Notes under the pieces: generated by a model
What the model saw: the letters and a program-made list of their open reading frames with translations, nothing else
What the model was told of the DNA's origin: nothing
Database searches by the model: none
Shown: positions 33,145 to 42,177 of the stretch, one piece after another
Layout: every line of letters starts with the position of its first letter
Position numbering within the stretch: position 1 is the first letter of the stretch
Origin: Actinomycetospora corticicola
GTDB taxonomy: Bacteria > Actinomycetota > Actinomycetes > Mycobacteriales > Pseudonocardiaceae
Length of the DNA stretch: 64,000 bases
Direction: 5' to 3'
Assembly (NCBI RefSeq): GCF_013409505.1
Contig: NZ_JACCBN010000001.1
Coordinates: 310,001-374,000 of the forward strand
Made by a program: the position numbers and the translations under genes

Positions 33145-33455
33145 CCCGCCGTGGCCGCCCGGACGGGGCGGCCGTGTCGCTGACTCGTGCGCATCATCGA
33201 CCCGATCCGGGCGGTCGTTACACGTTCGTAGCTCTATCGAGTGACGGTAGTCCGTTCGGATGGTCGAGCTACATCACCTGCCGTGACCCCGGGGTGCCGA
33301 TCGGGGACCCCGGTCCGGATCCCCTAGGGGGTCGTCCGCGGAACCCGGCGGGAGCCCCGATGGCCCCGACGCCCCCGACGACGACTGTTCTCACCACGCC
33401 GCCCGGACCGACCAGGCCCGAGGCGCTCCCACCTTCTTCCTCAGGGGCAGACACC
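33145..33455. promoter_or_regulatory. Divergent control region between Hsp70 and iniB genes
   Basis: This is the 311-bp gap between two divergent operons. It holds an interrupted inverted repeat GTAGCTC (33228-33234) and GAGCTAC (33266-33272), and GC-rich hairpin-prone sequence with GGGGACCCC and CCCCTAGGGGG. No small gene is seen in it. The inverted repeat is a candidate binding site for the LuxR protein at 29378; this is inferred. Confidence 0.5.
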
Positions 33456-34391
33456 ATGGCTGAGCACAAGACCCTCCTCGAGTTCCTGATGGACCTCCTC
33501 AACAACCACGACGCGCTCGCCGAGTTCCGCGACGACCCGCACGCCGCGCTGCAGGCCGCCGGCCTCGGCAACGTCTGTGTCGACGACATCAAGGAGCTCC
33601 TCCCCGTCGTCCTCGAGAAGGTCGACGCCGAGAAGTGCGCGCAGTACGAGGACGACTGCGACGACGACAAGTGCTGGGACGCCGAGCCCAAGCACCACGA
33701 CGACCACGAGCACCACCACAAGCACATCGACTGCGACGACGAGGGCCGCCCGGCTCCGCACTGCACCGAGATCGACAAGGTCGTCACGCACCTCAACTAC
33801 GTGACGAACAACTACTCGTACGACTCGCACGACACGTTCGTCACGAACAACAACATCACCAAGATCTGGGCCGGCGACAACGCCGACATCAACGTCGACA
33901 ACCACAACACCACCGCCGGTGCGGGTGGCGTCGCGGTGGGCGGCGACAACAACGCCCCGATCGTCACCGGCGACCACAGCTTCGTGGGCGACGGCAACCA
34001 GGTCTCCGGCGACGGCTCGACCACCGCCTTCGGTGCGGGCAACGCCACCTCGCTGGACCACGTCGGCACCGGCCAGGGCGGCGTCATCTCCACCGGCTCC
34101 GGCACGGTCAACAACTCGAACGCCTTCGGCGAGGGCAACCAGGTCGCCGGCGCCAACGGCGTCAACACCGACTCGCACGCCGACAACTCGGTCCACACCG
34201 ACGCCTCGACCAACGACTCGGGCAACACGAAGATCGACAACTCGCACCAGGACAACCACTCCGAGGCGAACACCGACTCGTCGATCCACGACAACGACAC
34301 CAAGCTGGCGAGCGACAACCACCTGACCGACGACCACTCGCAGGTCGTCGACCACGGCCACATCGACAACGGCCTGCTGCCGATCGCCTGA
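33456..34391 (+). CDS. iniB: IniB-like protein with Cys/His/Asp-rich insert and Asn/Asp/Gly-rich repeat tail
   Basis: The 311-residue protein starts at ATG 33456. Its first about 45 residues (MAEHKTLLEFLMDLLNNHDA, then FRDDPHAALQAAGL) match the IniB N-terminal domain. A cluster follows at about residues 60-110 containing CAQYEDDCDDDKCWD, HHDDHEHHHKHIDCDDEG and PHC, a likely metal-binding stretch. The last 200 residues are a low-complexity Asn/Asp/Gly/Ser/Thr series (GDGNQVSGDGS, GEGNQVAGANG) resembling beta-solenoid repeats. There is no signal peptide. It precedes the two dynamin-like GTPases, as in mycobacterial iniBAC. Confidence 0.85.
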   Translation: MAEHKTLLEFLMDLLNNHDALAEFRDDPHAALQAAGLGNVCVDDIKELLPVVLEKVDAEKCAQYEDDCDDDKCWDAEPKHHDDHEHHHKHIDCDDEGRPAPHCTEIDKVVTHLNYVTNNYSYDSHDTFVTNNNITKIWAGDNADINVDNHNTTAGAGGVAVGGDNNAPIVTGDHSFVGDGNQVSGDGSTTAFGAGNATSLDHVGTGQGGVISTGSGTVNNSNAFGEGNQVAGANGVNTDSHADNSVHTDASTNDSGNTKIDNSHQDNHSEANTDSSIHDNDTKLASDNHLTDDHSQVVDHGHIDNGLLPIA

Positions 34392-34478
34392 GTGGTCACA
34401 CCCATCGGGTGACAGGCATCCGGGGACGAGCGGCACGGCGGTCGGAGCGGGCCGCGTAACGTCCCCGAGGTGACAACG

Positions 34479-34510
34479 AGGCCGGGACACGGAACTCCGT
34501 GTCCCGGCCT
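34479..34510 (+). terminator. Strong hairpin between iniB and iniA
   Basis: AGGCCGGGACACGG pairs with CCGTGTCCCGGCCT in a perfect 14-bp stem with a 4-nt loop. It ends 21 bp before the TTG start of the GTPase gene. It could be a partial terminator that lowers expression of the GTPases relative to iniB, or an mRNA stability element. Confidence 0.65.
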
Positions 34511-34531
34511 TCGTGCGCGTGGGGAGGGGTC

Positions 34532-36358
34532 TTGAACAGCAAGGACCTGGTCGACCTGGTCAAGGTCGCCCGTCAGGCGGCGACGGCCTACGGCCGCCCC
34601 GACCTGGAGAAGCGGCTGTCGATCGTGTCGGCGACGGTCGCGGACGACCGCGCCCGGGTGCTCGTCATGGGCGAGTTCAAGGCGGGCAAGACCGAGCTGG
34701 TCAACGCGGTCCTCGGCGGCCGCGCACTGCCGACCGACGCCCACCGCGCCACCACCGTGCCGACGGTCTGCGTCCACGGCGCGCAGCGGGCGGTCACCCT
34801 GGTCCGCGCGGTCGAGGGCGGGCAGGAACAGCAGCAGATCGGGCCCGGCCAGCTCGCCGAGCACGTCACCGAGGCGGGCAACCCCGACAACCGCGCCGGC
34901 TGGTCCCACGCCGAGGCCACCCTGCCGGTCGACGTGCTCGAGGGCATGCGCCTGGTCGACACCCCCGGGGCGGGTGGGCTCGCCTCGCCGGCGTCGGTGT
35001 CGACCATGGCCGAGCTGCCCGGCGCCGATGCCATGCTGCTGGTCTGTGACGCCGGGCGGGAACTGACCGCGCCCGAGCTCGCCCTGGTCCGCACCGCCGC
35101 GGCGGTCTGCCACACGGTCGCGGTCGTGCTCACCCGCACCGACCTGCACCCGCACTGGCGCCGCATCGCCGACCTCGACCGTGGGCACCTCGACCACGCC
35201 CACGAGTCCCTGCGCCGGGTCCCGGTGCTGCCGACCTCGGCGGCGCTGGCGCTGCACGCGGCCGAGCACGACGAGGCGTCCCTGCTCGCCGAGTCGGGCC
35301 TGCCGGAGCTGCGCGACCTGCTGCGCTCCGAGGTCGTCGGAGGCCGGCACGCCCGGCGGACGCGGATGGCGACCGACGAGGTCCTCGTGGTCTGCGAGCA
35401 GCTCGCCGCCCGGTTCCGCGCCGAGCGCGACGCCCTGGCCGACCCGGGCCGGGCGCAGCGGATCAGCGACGAGCTGGAGCGGTCGAAGGCCCGGGTCGTC
35501 GCCCTGCGCGACCGTGCCGCCCGTTGGCAGCAGACCCTCAACGACGGCACCCAGGACCTGGTCTCCGACATCGAGTACGACCTCCGCGACCGCCTGCGCA
35601 CCGTCACCACCGACGCCGAGGCGGCCCTCGACGACACCGACCCCGCGAAGACGTGGGAGCAGTTCGCCCCGTGGCTGCACCAGCAGGTGTCGGCCGCGGT
35701 CTCGACGAACGTCGTCTGGGCGGAGGAGCGGACCCGCTGGCTGGCGGAGCGGGTCGCCACCCACTTCGCCGAGGACGGCGCCGGGGTGCTGCCCCCGATG
35801 GCGTCACCCGAGGGCCAGGTGATGGCGGCCGACCCGGTCGGGCTGCTGGCCGCGCCGGACCACGAGAAGTTCGGGCTGTCGCAGTCGCTGATGATCGGGA
35901 TGCGCGGGTCCTACGGCGGCGTGCTCATGATCGGCATGATGACCACGATCGCCGGCATGGCCCTGCTCAACCCGTTCTCGGTCGGCGCCGGCCTGCTGCT
36001 CGGCTCGAAGACCCTCGTCGACGAGCGCAAGCGGGCGCTGCGTCGCCGGCAGGCCGAGGCCAAGCAGGCGGTGCGCCGCCACGTCGACGACGTCATCTTC
36101 CAGGCGGGCAAGAACTCCCGCGACATGCTCCGCGAGGTCCAGCGCACGCTGCGCGACCACTTCACGACGACGGCGGAGGAGCTCGAGCGCTCCCTCAACG
36201 CCACGTCGCAGGCGGCCAAGGCCGTGGAGGCCGACGGGGCGAAGCGCCAGGCACGGCTCGCCGACGTCGCGGCGGAGCTCGAACGCCTCGAGGCGCTGGA
36301 GAAGCGGGCCCGTCGGATCCGGGAGAGCGTCGGGGCCGCCCGGCTGGTCGGCGCGTGA
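34532..36358 (+). CDS. iniA: IniA-like dynamin-family GTPase
   Basis: This protein of about 608 residues is read from TTG 34532, 4 nt after a GGAGG-type site. GTPase motifs: G1 GEFKAGKTE (about 47-55), the G2 region ATTVPTVCV, G3 VDTPGAGG (about 142-149) and G4 LTRTDLH. The following about 300 residues are helical. A hydrophobic hairpin YGGVLMIGMMTTIAGMALL/VGAGLLLGSKT (about 462-495) should insert into the membrane, and a charged coiled-coil tail follows. IniA proteins are bacterial dynamin-like membrane-remodelling GTPases linked to cell-wall stress and isoniazid tolerance. It is coupled by GTGA to the second GTPase. Confidence 0.9.
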   Translation: MNSKDLVDLVKVARQAATAYGRPDLEKRLSIVSATVADDRARVLVMGEFKAGKTELVNAVLGGRALPTDAHRATTVPTVCVHGAQRAVTLVRAVEGGQEQQQIGPGQLAEHVTEAGNPDNRAGWSHAEATLPVDVLEGMRLVDTPGAGGLASPASVSTMAELPGADAMLLVCDAGRELTAPELALVRTAAAVCHTVAVVLTRTDLHPHWRRIADLDRGHLDHAHESLRRVPVLPTSAALALHAAEHDEASLLAESGLPELRDLLRSEVVGGRHARRTRMATDEVLVVCEQLAARFRAERDALADPGRAQRISDELERSKARVVALRDRAARWQQTLNDGTQDLVSDIEYDLRDRLRTVTTDAEAALDDTDPAKTWEQFAPWLHQQVSAAVSTNVVWAEERTRWLAERVATHFAEDGAGVLPPMASPEGQVMAADPVGLLAAPDHEKFGLSQSLMIGMRGSYGGVLMIGMMTTIAGMALLNPFSVGAGLLLGSKTLVDERKRALRRRQAEAKQAVRRHVDDVIFQAGKNSRDMLREVQRTLRDHFTTTAEELERSLNATSQAAKAVEADGAKRQARLADVAAELERLEALEKRARRIRESVGAARLVGA

Positions 36359-37914
36359 CCGGCGCCGCCGACACCCGCACCCGACTCACCGACCAGGCCC
36401 GATCCGTCGTCGGGAATGCCCAGCGGCTCTACGGGACCGGGGCGCCCGACGCGGCCAACGGGTGGGCGCGGGCGGTGCTGCAGGACGCGCGGGCCCGGCT
36501 CGACGAGCCCCTGCGGGTCGCGCTCGCCGGGACGCTGAAGGCGGGGAAGTCGACGCTGCTCAACGCGTTGGTGGGCGAGCGTGTGGCGGCCACCGACGCG
36601 GGCGAGTGCACGCGGCTGGTCACCTGGTATCGCGACGCCCCGTCGCCGACGGTGCTGCGCGAGGACCTCGACGGGCGCCGCGGACCGGTGCCGTTCGCCC
36701 AGGACCGGGAGGGCCTGCGGATCGACCTGCGCGGGGTCGACCCGGCGCGGGTCGGGCGGCTGCTCGTCGACTGGCCGTCGCGGGGGCTCGCGGAGACGAC
36801 GCTGGTCGACACCCCCGGCCTCGACTCGATCCGCGAGACCAACTCCCGGCGCACGCTCGCCTTCGTCACGCCCGACGACCGGCCCTCCGGCGCCGATGCG
36901 GTCGTCTACCTGATGCGCCACGCGCACCGCAACGACGTCGGGTTCCTCGAGGCGTTCGCCGACCTCGCCCGGGGCGGCGCGGGTGGGTTGGGCGCGGTGG
37001 GCGCCTCCGGGACGGTCGTGGTCCTCTCCCGCGCCGACGAGATCGGCGGCGGGGGACTGGACGCCATCACGACGGCGGGTCAGGTCGCCGACGCGTACCG
37101 CTCCGACCCGGCGCTGCGGCCGCTGTGCCAGACGGTCGTCGCCGTCGACGGGCTGCTCGCCGAGACCGCGCGGACCCTGCGTCAGGCCGAGTTCACCGCC
37201 CTGCGGGCGCTGGCCCGGGCCCCGCGGGCGGAGGTCGACGCCCTGCTGCTCTCGGTCGACCGGTTCTGCGCGGCCGAGCCCCCCGCCGTCGTCGCGGAGG
37301 CCCTCGCGTCCGACCCGGAGGGGGTGCGGCTCGACGCGCCGACCCGGCGGTCGTTGATGGACCGCTTCGGCGTCTACGGCATCCGCACCGCGACGACCGT
37401 GCTCCGTCGTGGCGCCCGCACCGGCCGCGGCGTGGTCGACTCGGCGTCGCTGGCCGAGGAGCTGGTGCGCCGCTCAGGGCTCGAGGAGCTGCGCGAGGTG
37501 CTCGCGTCGCGGGTGGTCGGGCGGCGCGACGTGCACAAGGCACGGTCGGCGCTGCTGGCGGTCGAGATGGTGCTCGCGCGGGCGCCCCGACCGGACACCG
37601 GGCCGCTCGCGGCCGAGCTGGAGCGCGTGCTCACCGGCGCCCACGAGTTCACCGAGCAGCGCCTGCTCGCCGCGCTGCGCCAGGGGCAGGTGACGATGCC
37701 GCCCGACACGCAACCGGAGGCCGAACGGCTCCTCGGCGGCGACGGTCCTGACCCGGCCGAACGTCTCGGCGGCGCCGACGACCCCCGCGGGGCGGCGCTC
37801 GAGGCGCTGGACCGCTGGCGCACCCGGGCGGAGTCGCCGTTGACCTCACGCGCGGCCGCCGAGGTGGCCCGCGCCGTCGTGCGGTCGTGCGAGGGAGTGC
37901 TGACGCACCTGTAG
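36355..37914 (+). CDS. iniC: IniC-like dynamin-family GTPase
   Basis: The 519-residue protein starts at the GTG overlapping the IniA stop. Motifs: G1 GTLKAGKSTLLNALVG (about 59-74), G2 AGECTRLVTWY, G3 VDTPGLDS (about 151) and G4 LSRADEI. The rest is helical with no clear membrane hairpin, unlike IniA, matching the shorter IniC class. The pair is expected to act together at the cytoplasmic membrane. Its last 69 bp overlap the truncated EamA remnant on the other strand. Confidence 0.88.
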   Translation: MTGAADTRTRLTDQARSVVGNAQRLYGTGAPDAANGWARAVLQDARARLDEPLRVALAGTLKAGKSTLLNALVGERVAATDAGECTRLVTWYRDAPSPTVLREDLDGRRGPVPFAQDREGLRIDLRGVDPARVGRLLVDWPSRGLAETTLVDTPGLDSIRETNSRRTLAFVTPDDRPSGADAVVYLMRHAHRNDVGFLEAFADLARGGAGGLGAVGASGTVVVLSRADEIGGGGLDAITTAGQVADAYRSDPALRPLCQTVVAVDGLLAETARTLRQAEFTALRALARAPRAEVDALLLSVDRFCAAEPPAVVAEALASDPEGVRLDAPTRRSLMDRFGVYGIRTATTVLRRGARTGRGVVDSASLAEELVRRSGLEELREVLASRVVGRRDVHKARSALLAVEMVLARAPRPDTGPLAAELERVLTGAHEFTEQRLLAALRQGQVTMPPDTQPEAERLLGGDGPDPAERLGGADDPRGAALEALDRWRTRAESPLTSRAAAEVARAVVRSCEGVLTHL

Positions 37915-38349
37915 GGCGACGGCGCCCAGCACCAGTGCGGCGCCCACCAGCACGACCGGTCGGAACTCCTCGCCGAGCACGAGCACACCGGTCAGGTAGG
38001 CGACGACGGGCACCGCGTACGCGTAGGTGCCGACCAGCGACACCGACGCGTGGCGCAGCAGCCACGTGAACAGCGCGAATCCGGCGAGCGAGTCGACGAC
38101 CAGGAGCACGGCCACGGCCGCCCACGAGGAGGCGTTCCCGACGATGGGCGTGGCCGGGTCGAGCACCAGACCGACGGTCAGCACCAGGGCGCCGCCGACG
38201 ACGAGCTGCACCGCCGTCGCGGCACCCGCCGCCGGGAGGACGACGCTGCGGGCGGCGACGAGCGTCCCGGTCGCCCACAGCACGCTCGACGCCACGATCA
38301 CCAGTGCCCACGGGGTCCAGCCCGGACCGCCCGCCTCGGCCAGCACCAA
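37846..38349 (-). pseudogene. EamA/DMT-family permease remnant (C-terminal half only)
   Basis: The reading frame gives about 167 residues with four or five hydrophobic segments (ALVIVASSVLWATGTLVAAR; AVAVLLVVDSLAGFALFTWL; YAVPVVAYLTGVLVLG; LVGAALVLGAVALQV). These match the second EamA repeat. Family members have two repeats and about 300 residues. An in-frame TAG six codons before the first start-like codon (TTG 38349) closes the frame, so the first repeat is missing. It is divergent from a LysR gene, the usual regulator/permease arrangement, so the 5' part has probably been lost. Confidence 0.7.
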
Positions 38350-38383
38350 CGACTTCGTCTCCTACCCGGCATGATGCGCACTC

Positions 38384-39220
38384 ATGGACGTCGCGCTCGC
38401 CCAGCTCGACGCCGTGCTCGCCCTCGCCGAGCACGGCAGCTTCACCCGCGCGGCGGCGGCCCTGGGGCGGACGCAGTCGGCCGTGAGCCGGTCGGTGGCG
38501 ACCCTCGAGCGCCGGCTCGGGGTGCCGGTCGCGCACCGCGGGCCGGTGGTGACGCTCACCGCCACCGGCCGGGAGGTCGCCGAGCACGCCCGCGCGGTGC
38601 GGGGGCACCTGGAGGCCGTGGCGGGGCTCGCGCAGCGCGGGGCGCGGGCGGACCTGCGCGTCGGCGCGGTGCACTCGGCGACGGTGCGGCTGGTGCCGGC
38701 GGTGGTCCGACGGGTGCCGGGCCGGGTGTGGGTGGTGCAGGGCGACGACGACGAGCTGGCCGCGTGGTTCGCGTCGGGGACGGTCGACCTGGCCGTGTCC
38801 ACGTGGGGTCCGGAGCACTTCGGCGCGGCCGACACGCACCTCGTGCGGGAGGACGCGTTCCTCGCCGTGCTCCCGGCGCGGCACCCGCTGGTGGGGCACG
38901 GCCCGGTCGGGCTCCGGGCGCTGGTCGAGGCCCGTGTGGCCGACCCCGGCGGCACCTGCGGGCCGCAGCTCGAGGACGGCTACCTGGCGCACGGGGAGTC
39001 GTGGGTGCCGGCGCACGTGGTGCGTGACGTCGGGACGGTGCTGGCGATGGCGGCGGCCGGGATCACGGTCGGTGTGCTCCCGGCGCTCGCGTTGCCCGAC
39101 CCGTTGCCGTCGGGGGTCGTGGTGCTGCCGCTCGACCCGCCGTTGGGCCGGACCGTGCACGTGCACACCCGGTCCGTCCCGGGCGCGGCCGACCTGGCGG
39201 AGCTCCTGGCGTCGGTCTGA
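38384..39220 (+). CDS. LysR-family regulator
   Basis: The 278-residue protein has an N-terminal winged HTH (LAQLDAVLALAEHGSFTRAA, then ALGRTQSAVSRSVATLERRL) and a LysR substrate-binding domain from about 90 (ADLRVGAVHSATVRLVP; STWGPEHFG). It is slightly short for the family (about 300). It lies next to and divergent from the EamA remnant, its likely former target. Confidence 0.88.
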   Translation: MDVALAQLDAVLALAEHGSFTRAAAALGRTQSAVSRSVATLERRLGVPVAHRGPVVTLTATGREVAEHARAVRGHLEAVAGLAQRGARADLRVGAVHSATVRLVPAVVRRVPGRVWVVQGDDDELAAWFASGTVDLAVSTWGPEHFGAADTHLVREDAFLAVLPARHPLVGHGPVGLRALVEARVADPGGTCGPQLEDGYLAHGESWVPAHVVRDVGTVLAMAAAGITVGVLPALALPDPLPSGVVVLPLDPPLGRTVHVHTRSVPGAADLAELLASV

Positions 39221-39257
39221 CCGGCCGGGCGACCGGGACCCGGTTACCGTCGGCGGC

Positions 39258-39839
39258 GTGATCGTTCTCGACCTCGGCGGCGTCCTCGTCGCGTCGGACC
39301 AGGTGATGACCGCCGTCGCGGAGCGGCTCGGCGTGCCCCGGCCGGCGCTCGAGGAGGTCTACTACGGGCCGCCCCGGCAGACGTTCGACCTCGGCGGGCC
39401 CGACCTGGAGTACTGGACCGCCGTGGGGGACGAGCTCGGCGTGTCCGTGACCCCCGAGGACGCCGCCGAGCTGACCGTGATCGACGCGCGCAAGTGGGCT
39501 GACCTCACGCCGGGCTCCGCCGAGTTCCTCGCCGCGCTCGCCGGGCACCGCACCGCGGTGCTCTCGAACGCCCCGGCGCACCTGGCGCGCACCGTGCGGG
39601 ACGCCGGGTGGTCGCGGGGGTTCGAGACGTTGGTGTTCTCCGCGGAGGTCGGCCTGGTGAAGCCGGACCCCGCGATCTACGCCGCGGCCGACGAGGCCTA
39701 CGGCACGACACCGTCCGAGTGCGTCTTCTTCGACGACCGCCCCCGCAACGTCGAGGCCGCCCGCGAGCACGGCTGGGAGGCCCACGTGTGGGAGGGGCCG
39801 ACCGCGGCGCTGGAGCGCCTCGGCGTCAGGACGGGGTGA
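39258..39839 (+). CDS. HAD-superfamily hydrolase
   Basis: The 193-residue protein from GTG 39258 shows HAD motif I as VLDLGGVLV, in which the second Asp of the DxD nucleophile pair is a Gly. This is typical of the YihX/epoxide-hydrolase-N-like subgroup. Motif II is LSNAPAHL, motif III Lys is in [10 protein letters not shown], and motif IV is [17 protein letters not shown]. It should be a small-molecule phosphatase or dehalogenase-like enzyme. It overlaps the convergent SDR by 14 bp. Confidence 0.87.
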   Translation: MIVLDLGGVLVASDQVMTAVAERLGVPRPALEEVYYGPPRQTFDLGGPDLEYWTAVGDELGVSVTPEDAAELTVIDARKWADLTPGSAEFLAALAGHRTAVLSNAPAHLARTVRDAGWSRGFETLVFSAEVGLVKPDPAIYAAADEAYGTTPSECVFFDDRPRNVEAAREHGWEAHVWEGPTAALERLGVRTG

Positions 39840-40752
39840 GCCGCCCGACCAGCTCCTCCGAGACCTGCCAGACGCGCGCGGCCTCGGCGTCGTCGCGCAG
39901 CGGCTTGTAGAGCGCCTGCTCGGCGGGCCCGCCGCCGACGTGTCCGGGGCCGGACGGTCCGTAGAGGTGACCGCCGCGGGCGTCGGGGGAGGTTGCGGCG
40001 AGCAGCGCGGGCAGGGCGGCGCTCTCCGGGGTCCCGGTGAGACCGATCCGGGACAGGAGGCCGATCACGGCCCGACCGCGTGCCGGGCGCGCCCGGCCCA
40101 GCTCACTGCGCGCGTTGAGCAGGTTGGTCGGCGCGACACCGGGGTGGGACAGCACGCTGGTGATACCCCAGCCGTTCGCCCGGCTGCGCCGCTCCAGCTC
40201 GAGGCCGTAGAGCCCGAACGCGACCTTCGACTGGCGGTAGGCGGCCATGCCGTCGTAGGAGCGCTCCCACTGCAGGTCTTCCCAGTGGATCGGCCCGCGG
40301 GCCGCCGCCACGCTGATCTGGTGCACGACGCGGGCGTTCCCGGCCTGCAGCAGCGGCATCAACCCCGCGACGAGCGCGACGTGCCCGAGGTGGTTGGTGC
40401 CGAACTGCAGCTCGAACCCGTCGGCCGTGACCTGGCGGTCGGGCGGGGTCATCACGCCCGCATTGTTGATCAGCAGGTGGATCGGGCGGCCCTCGCGTCG
40501 CAGGGTGTCGCCGAGCGCGCGGACCGAGGCGAGCGAGGACAGGTCGAGGTCGCGCAACGCGACTCGGGCCGCCGGCGCCTGGCTGCGGATCGCGGCGAGC
40601 GCCGCCTCGCCCTTGCGCGGGTTGCGGACGGGCAGCAGGACCTCGGCGCCGGCGACCGCGAGCCGGGTCGCCAGGTGGAGGCCGACACCGTCGCTGCCGC
40701 CGGTGACGACGGCGAGGCGGCCGGTGAGGTCGGGGACGGTGATCTCCCGCAT
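39826..40752 (-). CDS. Short-chain dehydrogenase/reductase, retinol-dehydrogenase-like
   Basis: The 308-residue protein has the cofactor loop [14 protein letters not shown], the NNAGVM motif at about 97, Ser in [10 protein letters not shown], and the catalytic YRQSK (Tyr-x-x-x-Lys). [17 protein letters not shown] with the basic Arg after the second strand suggests NADP(H). The long C-terminus and the GTNHLGH motif place it with the RDH/WWOX-like classical SDRs. It is monocistronic. Confidence 0.9.
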   Translation of the reverse strand: MREITVPDLTGRLAVVTGGSDGVGLHLATRLAVAGAEVLLPVRNPRKGEAALAAIRSQAPAARVALRDLDLSSLASVRALGDTLRREGRPIHLLINNAGVMTPPDRQVTADGFELQFGTNHLGHVALVAGLMPLLQAGNARVVHQISVAAARGPIHWEDLQWERSYDGMAAYRQSKVAFGLYGLELERRSRANGWGITSVLSHPGVAPTNLLNARSELGRARPARGRAVIGLLSRIGLTGTPESAALPALLAATSPDARGGHLYGPSGPGHVGGGPAEQALYKPLRDDAEAARVWQVSEELVGRLTPS

Positions 40753-40857
40753 GGCGACTCCTTGATCGGTGGGCTGGCACCGAGACTGCCGTCGCCCACC
40801 GGGGGCCACCACGGCCCGCTCATCAGGGGATCGGCGATCCGCCCCTACGGTCGGCGC

Positions 40858-41361
40858 GTGGAGCTGACCCTCGACGAGCTGCGCGCGGTGGCGGCCTTCG
40901 CGGTCGCGTGCGCCCGCCCGGTCCTCCCGCTGTTCGAGGCGAGCTTTCCCGACGACGAGCGGCCGCGGCTCGCGCTCGCGGCTGCGGCGGCCTTCGTCGA
41001 GGGCGGGCCCCGGACGAAGGCGATGCGCGACGGGGCGTGGGGTGCGCAGCGGTCGGCGATCGCGGCCCGCGACGCCGGCGAGCTCGTGGCGGAGCAGGCC
41101 GCGCGGGCCGCACTGGCGGCCGGCGGGGCGGGGTACCTGCACCCGGTGGCGGACGCCGCCCAGGTCCGGCACGTCGTGGGCGCCGCCGCCCACGCGCTGC
41201 GGGCCCGGGAACTGGCCGGTGGCCTCGCCCCGGTGGCGGCGACGGCGGAGCTGGCCGGACCCGTCGTCAGGATGGTGCTGCAGCGGTATCCGGCTGCACC
41301 GGCCAGTGGGGGACGGGTCGGCGAGCTGGTGCGGGAGGTGGATGAGGTGCTGCGCATGTGA
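40858..41361 (+). CDS. Imm5-like putative immunity protein/SbcC-annotated helical protein
   Basis: The 167-residue helical protein from GTG 40858 begins [20 protein letters not shown] then [20 protein letters not shown]. It contains the Ala-rich helix pairs of the Imm5-like family, which is often mislabelled exonuclease SbcC. In that family the His in [14 protein letters not shown] is usual. No toxin gene is adjacent. Its last codons (VLRM, stop) lie in the PAL-A repeat. Confidence 0.65.
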   Translation: MELTLDELRAVAAFAVACARPVLPLFEASFPDDERPRLALAAAAAFVEGGPRTKAMRDGAWGAQRSAIAARDAGELVAEQAARAALAAGGAGYLHPVADAAQVRHVVGAAAHALRARELAGGLAPVAATAELAGPVVRMVLQRYPAAPASGGRVGELVREVDEVLRM

Positions 41362-41397
41362 GCACAAAGGGTCGCGATGACGACCGTTTGTGCTCAC
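41358..41397. repeat. PAL-A palindromic repeat, copy 2
   Basis: The 40-bp palindrome begins GTGAGCACAAAGGGTCGC and ends GACCGTTTGTGCTCAC. The central stem is GGTCG/CGACC instead of the usual GGGGC/GCCCC, so pairing is kept. The TGA in GTGAGCAC is the stop of the Imm5-like gene. The hairpin TGCGCGGAGCGCA follows. Confidence 0.88.
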
Positions 41398-41422
41398 GTG
41401 CGCGGAGCGCACACTGACGGCC

Positions 41423-42073
41423 GTGCGCCGGCCCGAGGATCTCGACACCGTCCGGGAGTCCTACGACCGGGTCGCGGACGCCTACGTCGAGATGGTGGAG
41501 ACGACGGGGTTGGGCGACATCCGCACGCACCCCTGGCTGCAGGCGTCGGTGGACGCGTTCGCGGCGTCGGTGGCGGGACTCGGGCCCGTGCTGGACGTCG
41601 GGTGCGGGCCCGGGCTGGTGACGGCGTACCTCGCGGAACGGGGCCTCGACGTGACCGGCGTGGACCTGTCGCCGCGGATGGTCGAGCACGCCCGGCGGCT
41701 GTTCCCGACGTGCTCCTTCCAGGTGGCGTCGGCGACGGACCTGGACCTCGCCGACGCGACCTACGGCGGGCTGCTCGGCTGGTGGTCGCTGTTCAACCTG
41801 CCGCGGGACGTGCTGCCGGAGGTCCTCGCGTCGTTCGCCCGGGCGCTGGTGCCGGGCGGGCGACTGCTCGTCGCGACCCACGTGGGCGATGACGATCTGG
41901 AGCGGACGGAGGCCTATGGCGGCGTTCCGGTGCGGTGGACGACGCACCAGTGGCGGCCGGAGCAGCTGGCGAGCCTGCTCGAGGCGGCGAACCTGGCGGT
42001 CGTGGCCGACCTCCGGCTACCGGCCGAGCCGCCGATCGGGCCGACCGTGGTGATGTGCGCTGCGCGCAGGTGA
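41423..42073 (+). CDS. Class I SAM-dependent methyltransferase
   Basis: The 216-residue protein starts at GTG 41423. Motif I is [20 protein letters not shown], motif [18 protein letters not shown], and motif IV/post-[15 protein letters not shown], followed by [14 protein letters not shown]. This is the small ubiE/BioC-like class (Methyltransf_11/25). It sits between two PAL-A copies, and the second supplies its stop (CAARR, stop). The substrate is unknown. Confidence 0.88.
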   Translation: MRRPEDLDTVRESYDRVADAYVEMVETTGLGDIRTHPWLQASVDAFAASVAGLGPVLDVGCGPGLVTAYLAERGLDVTGVDLSPRMVEHARRLFPTCSFQVASATDLDLADATYGGLLGWWSLFNLPRDVLPEVLASFARALVPGGRLLVATHVGDDDLERTEAYGGVPVRWTTHQWRPEQLASLLEAANLAVVADLRLPAEPPIGPTVVMCAARR

Positions 42074-42109
42074 GCACTTCGAGGGCCTATAGCCCCACTT
42101 TCTGCTCAC
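42070..42109. repeat. PAL-A palindromic repeat, copy 3
   Basis: This more degenerate 40-bp copy begins GTGAGCACTTCGAGGGCC and ends CCCCACTTTCTGCTCAC. Its TGA is the stop of the methyltransferase. The flanks TGCGCGCA and TGCGCGCAGCGCA extend the symmetry. Confidence 0.8.
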
Positions 42110-42177
42110 GTGCGCGCAGCGCACCCTGGGATCGGCAGGCCGTGGCTGACGGCGGAGGGGACCGGTAGGCAGGAACC

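Noticed and set aside
29459-33183. Long plus-strand open frames across the LuxR and Hsp70 genes
   Set aside because: Shadow frames of well-supported reverse-strand genes; Gly/Arg/Ala-rich with no domain.
40858-41361. SbcC exonuclease
   Set aside because: The protein is 167 residues with no ATPase or zinc-hook motif; the Imm5-like reading fits better.
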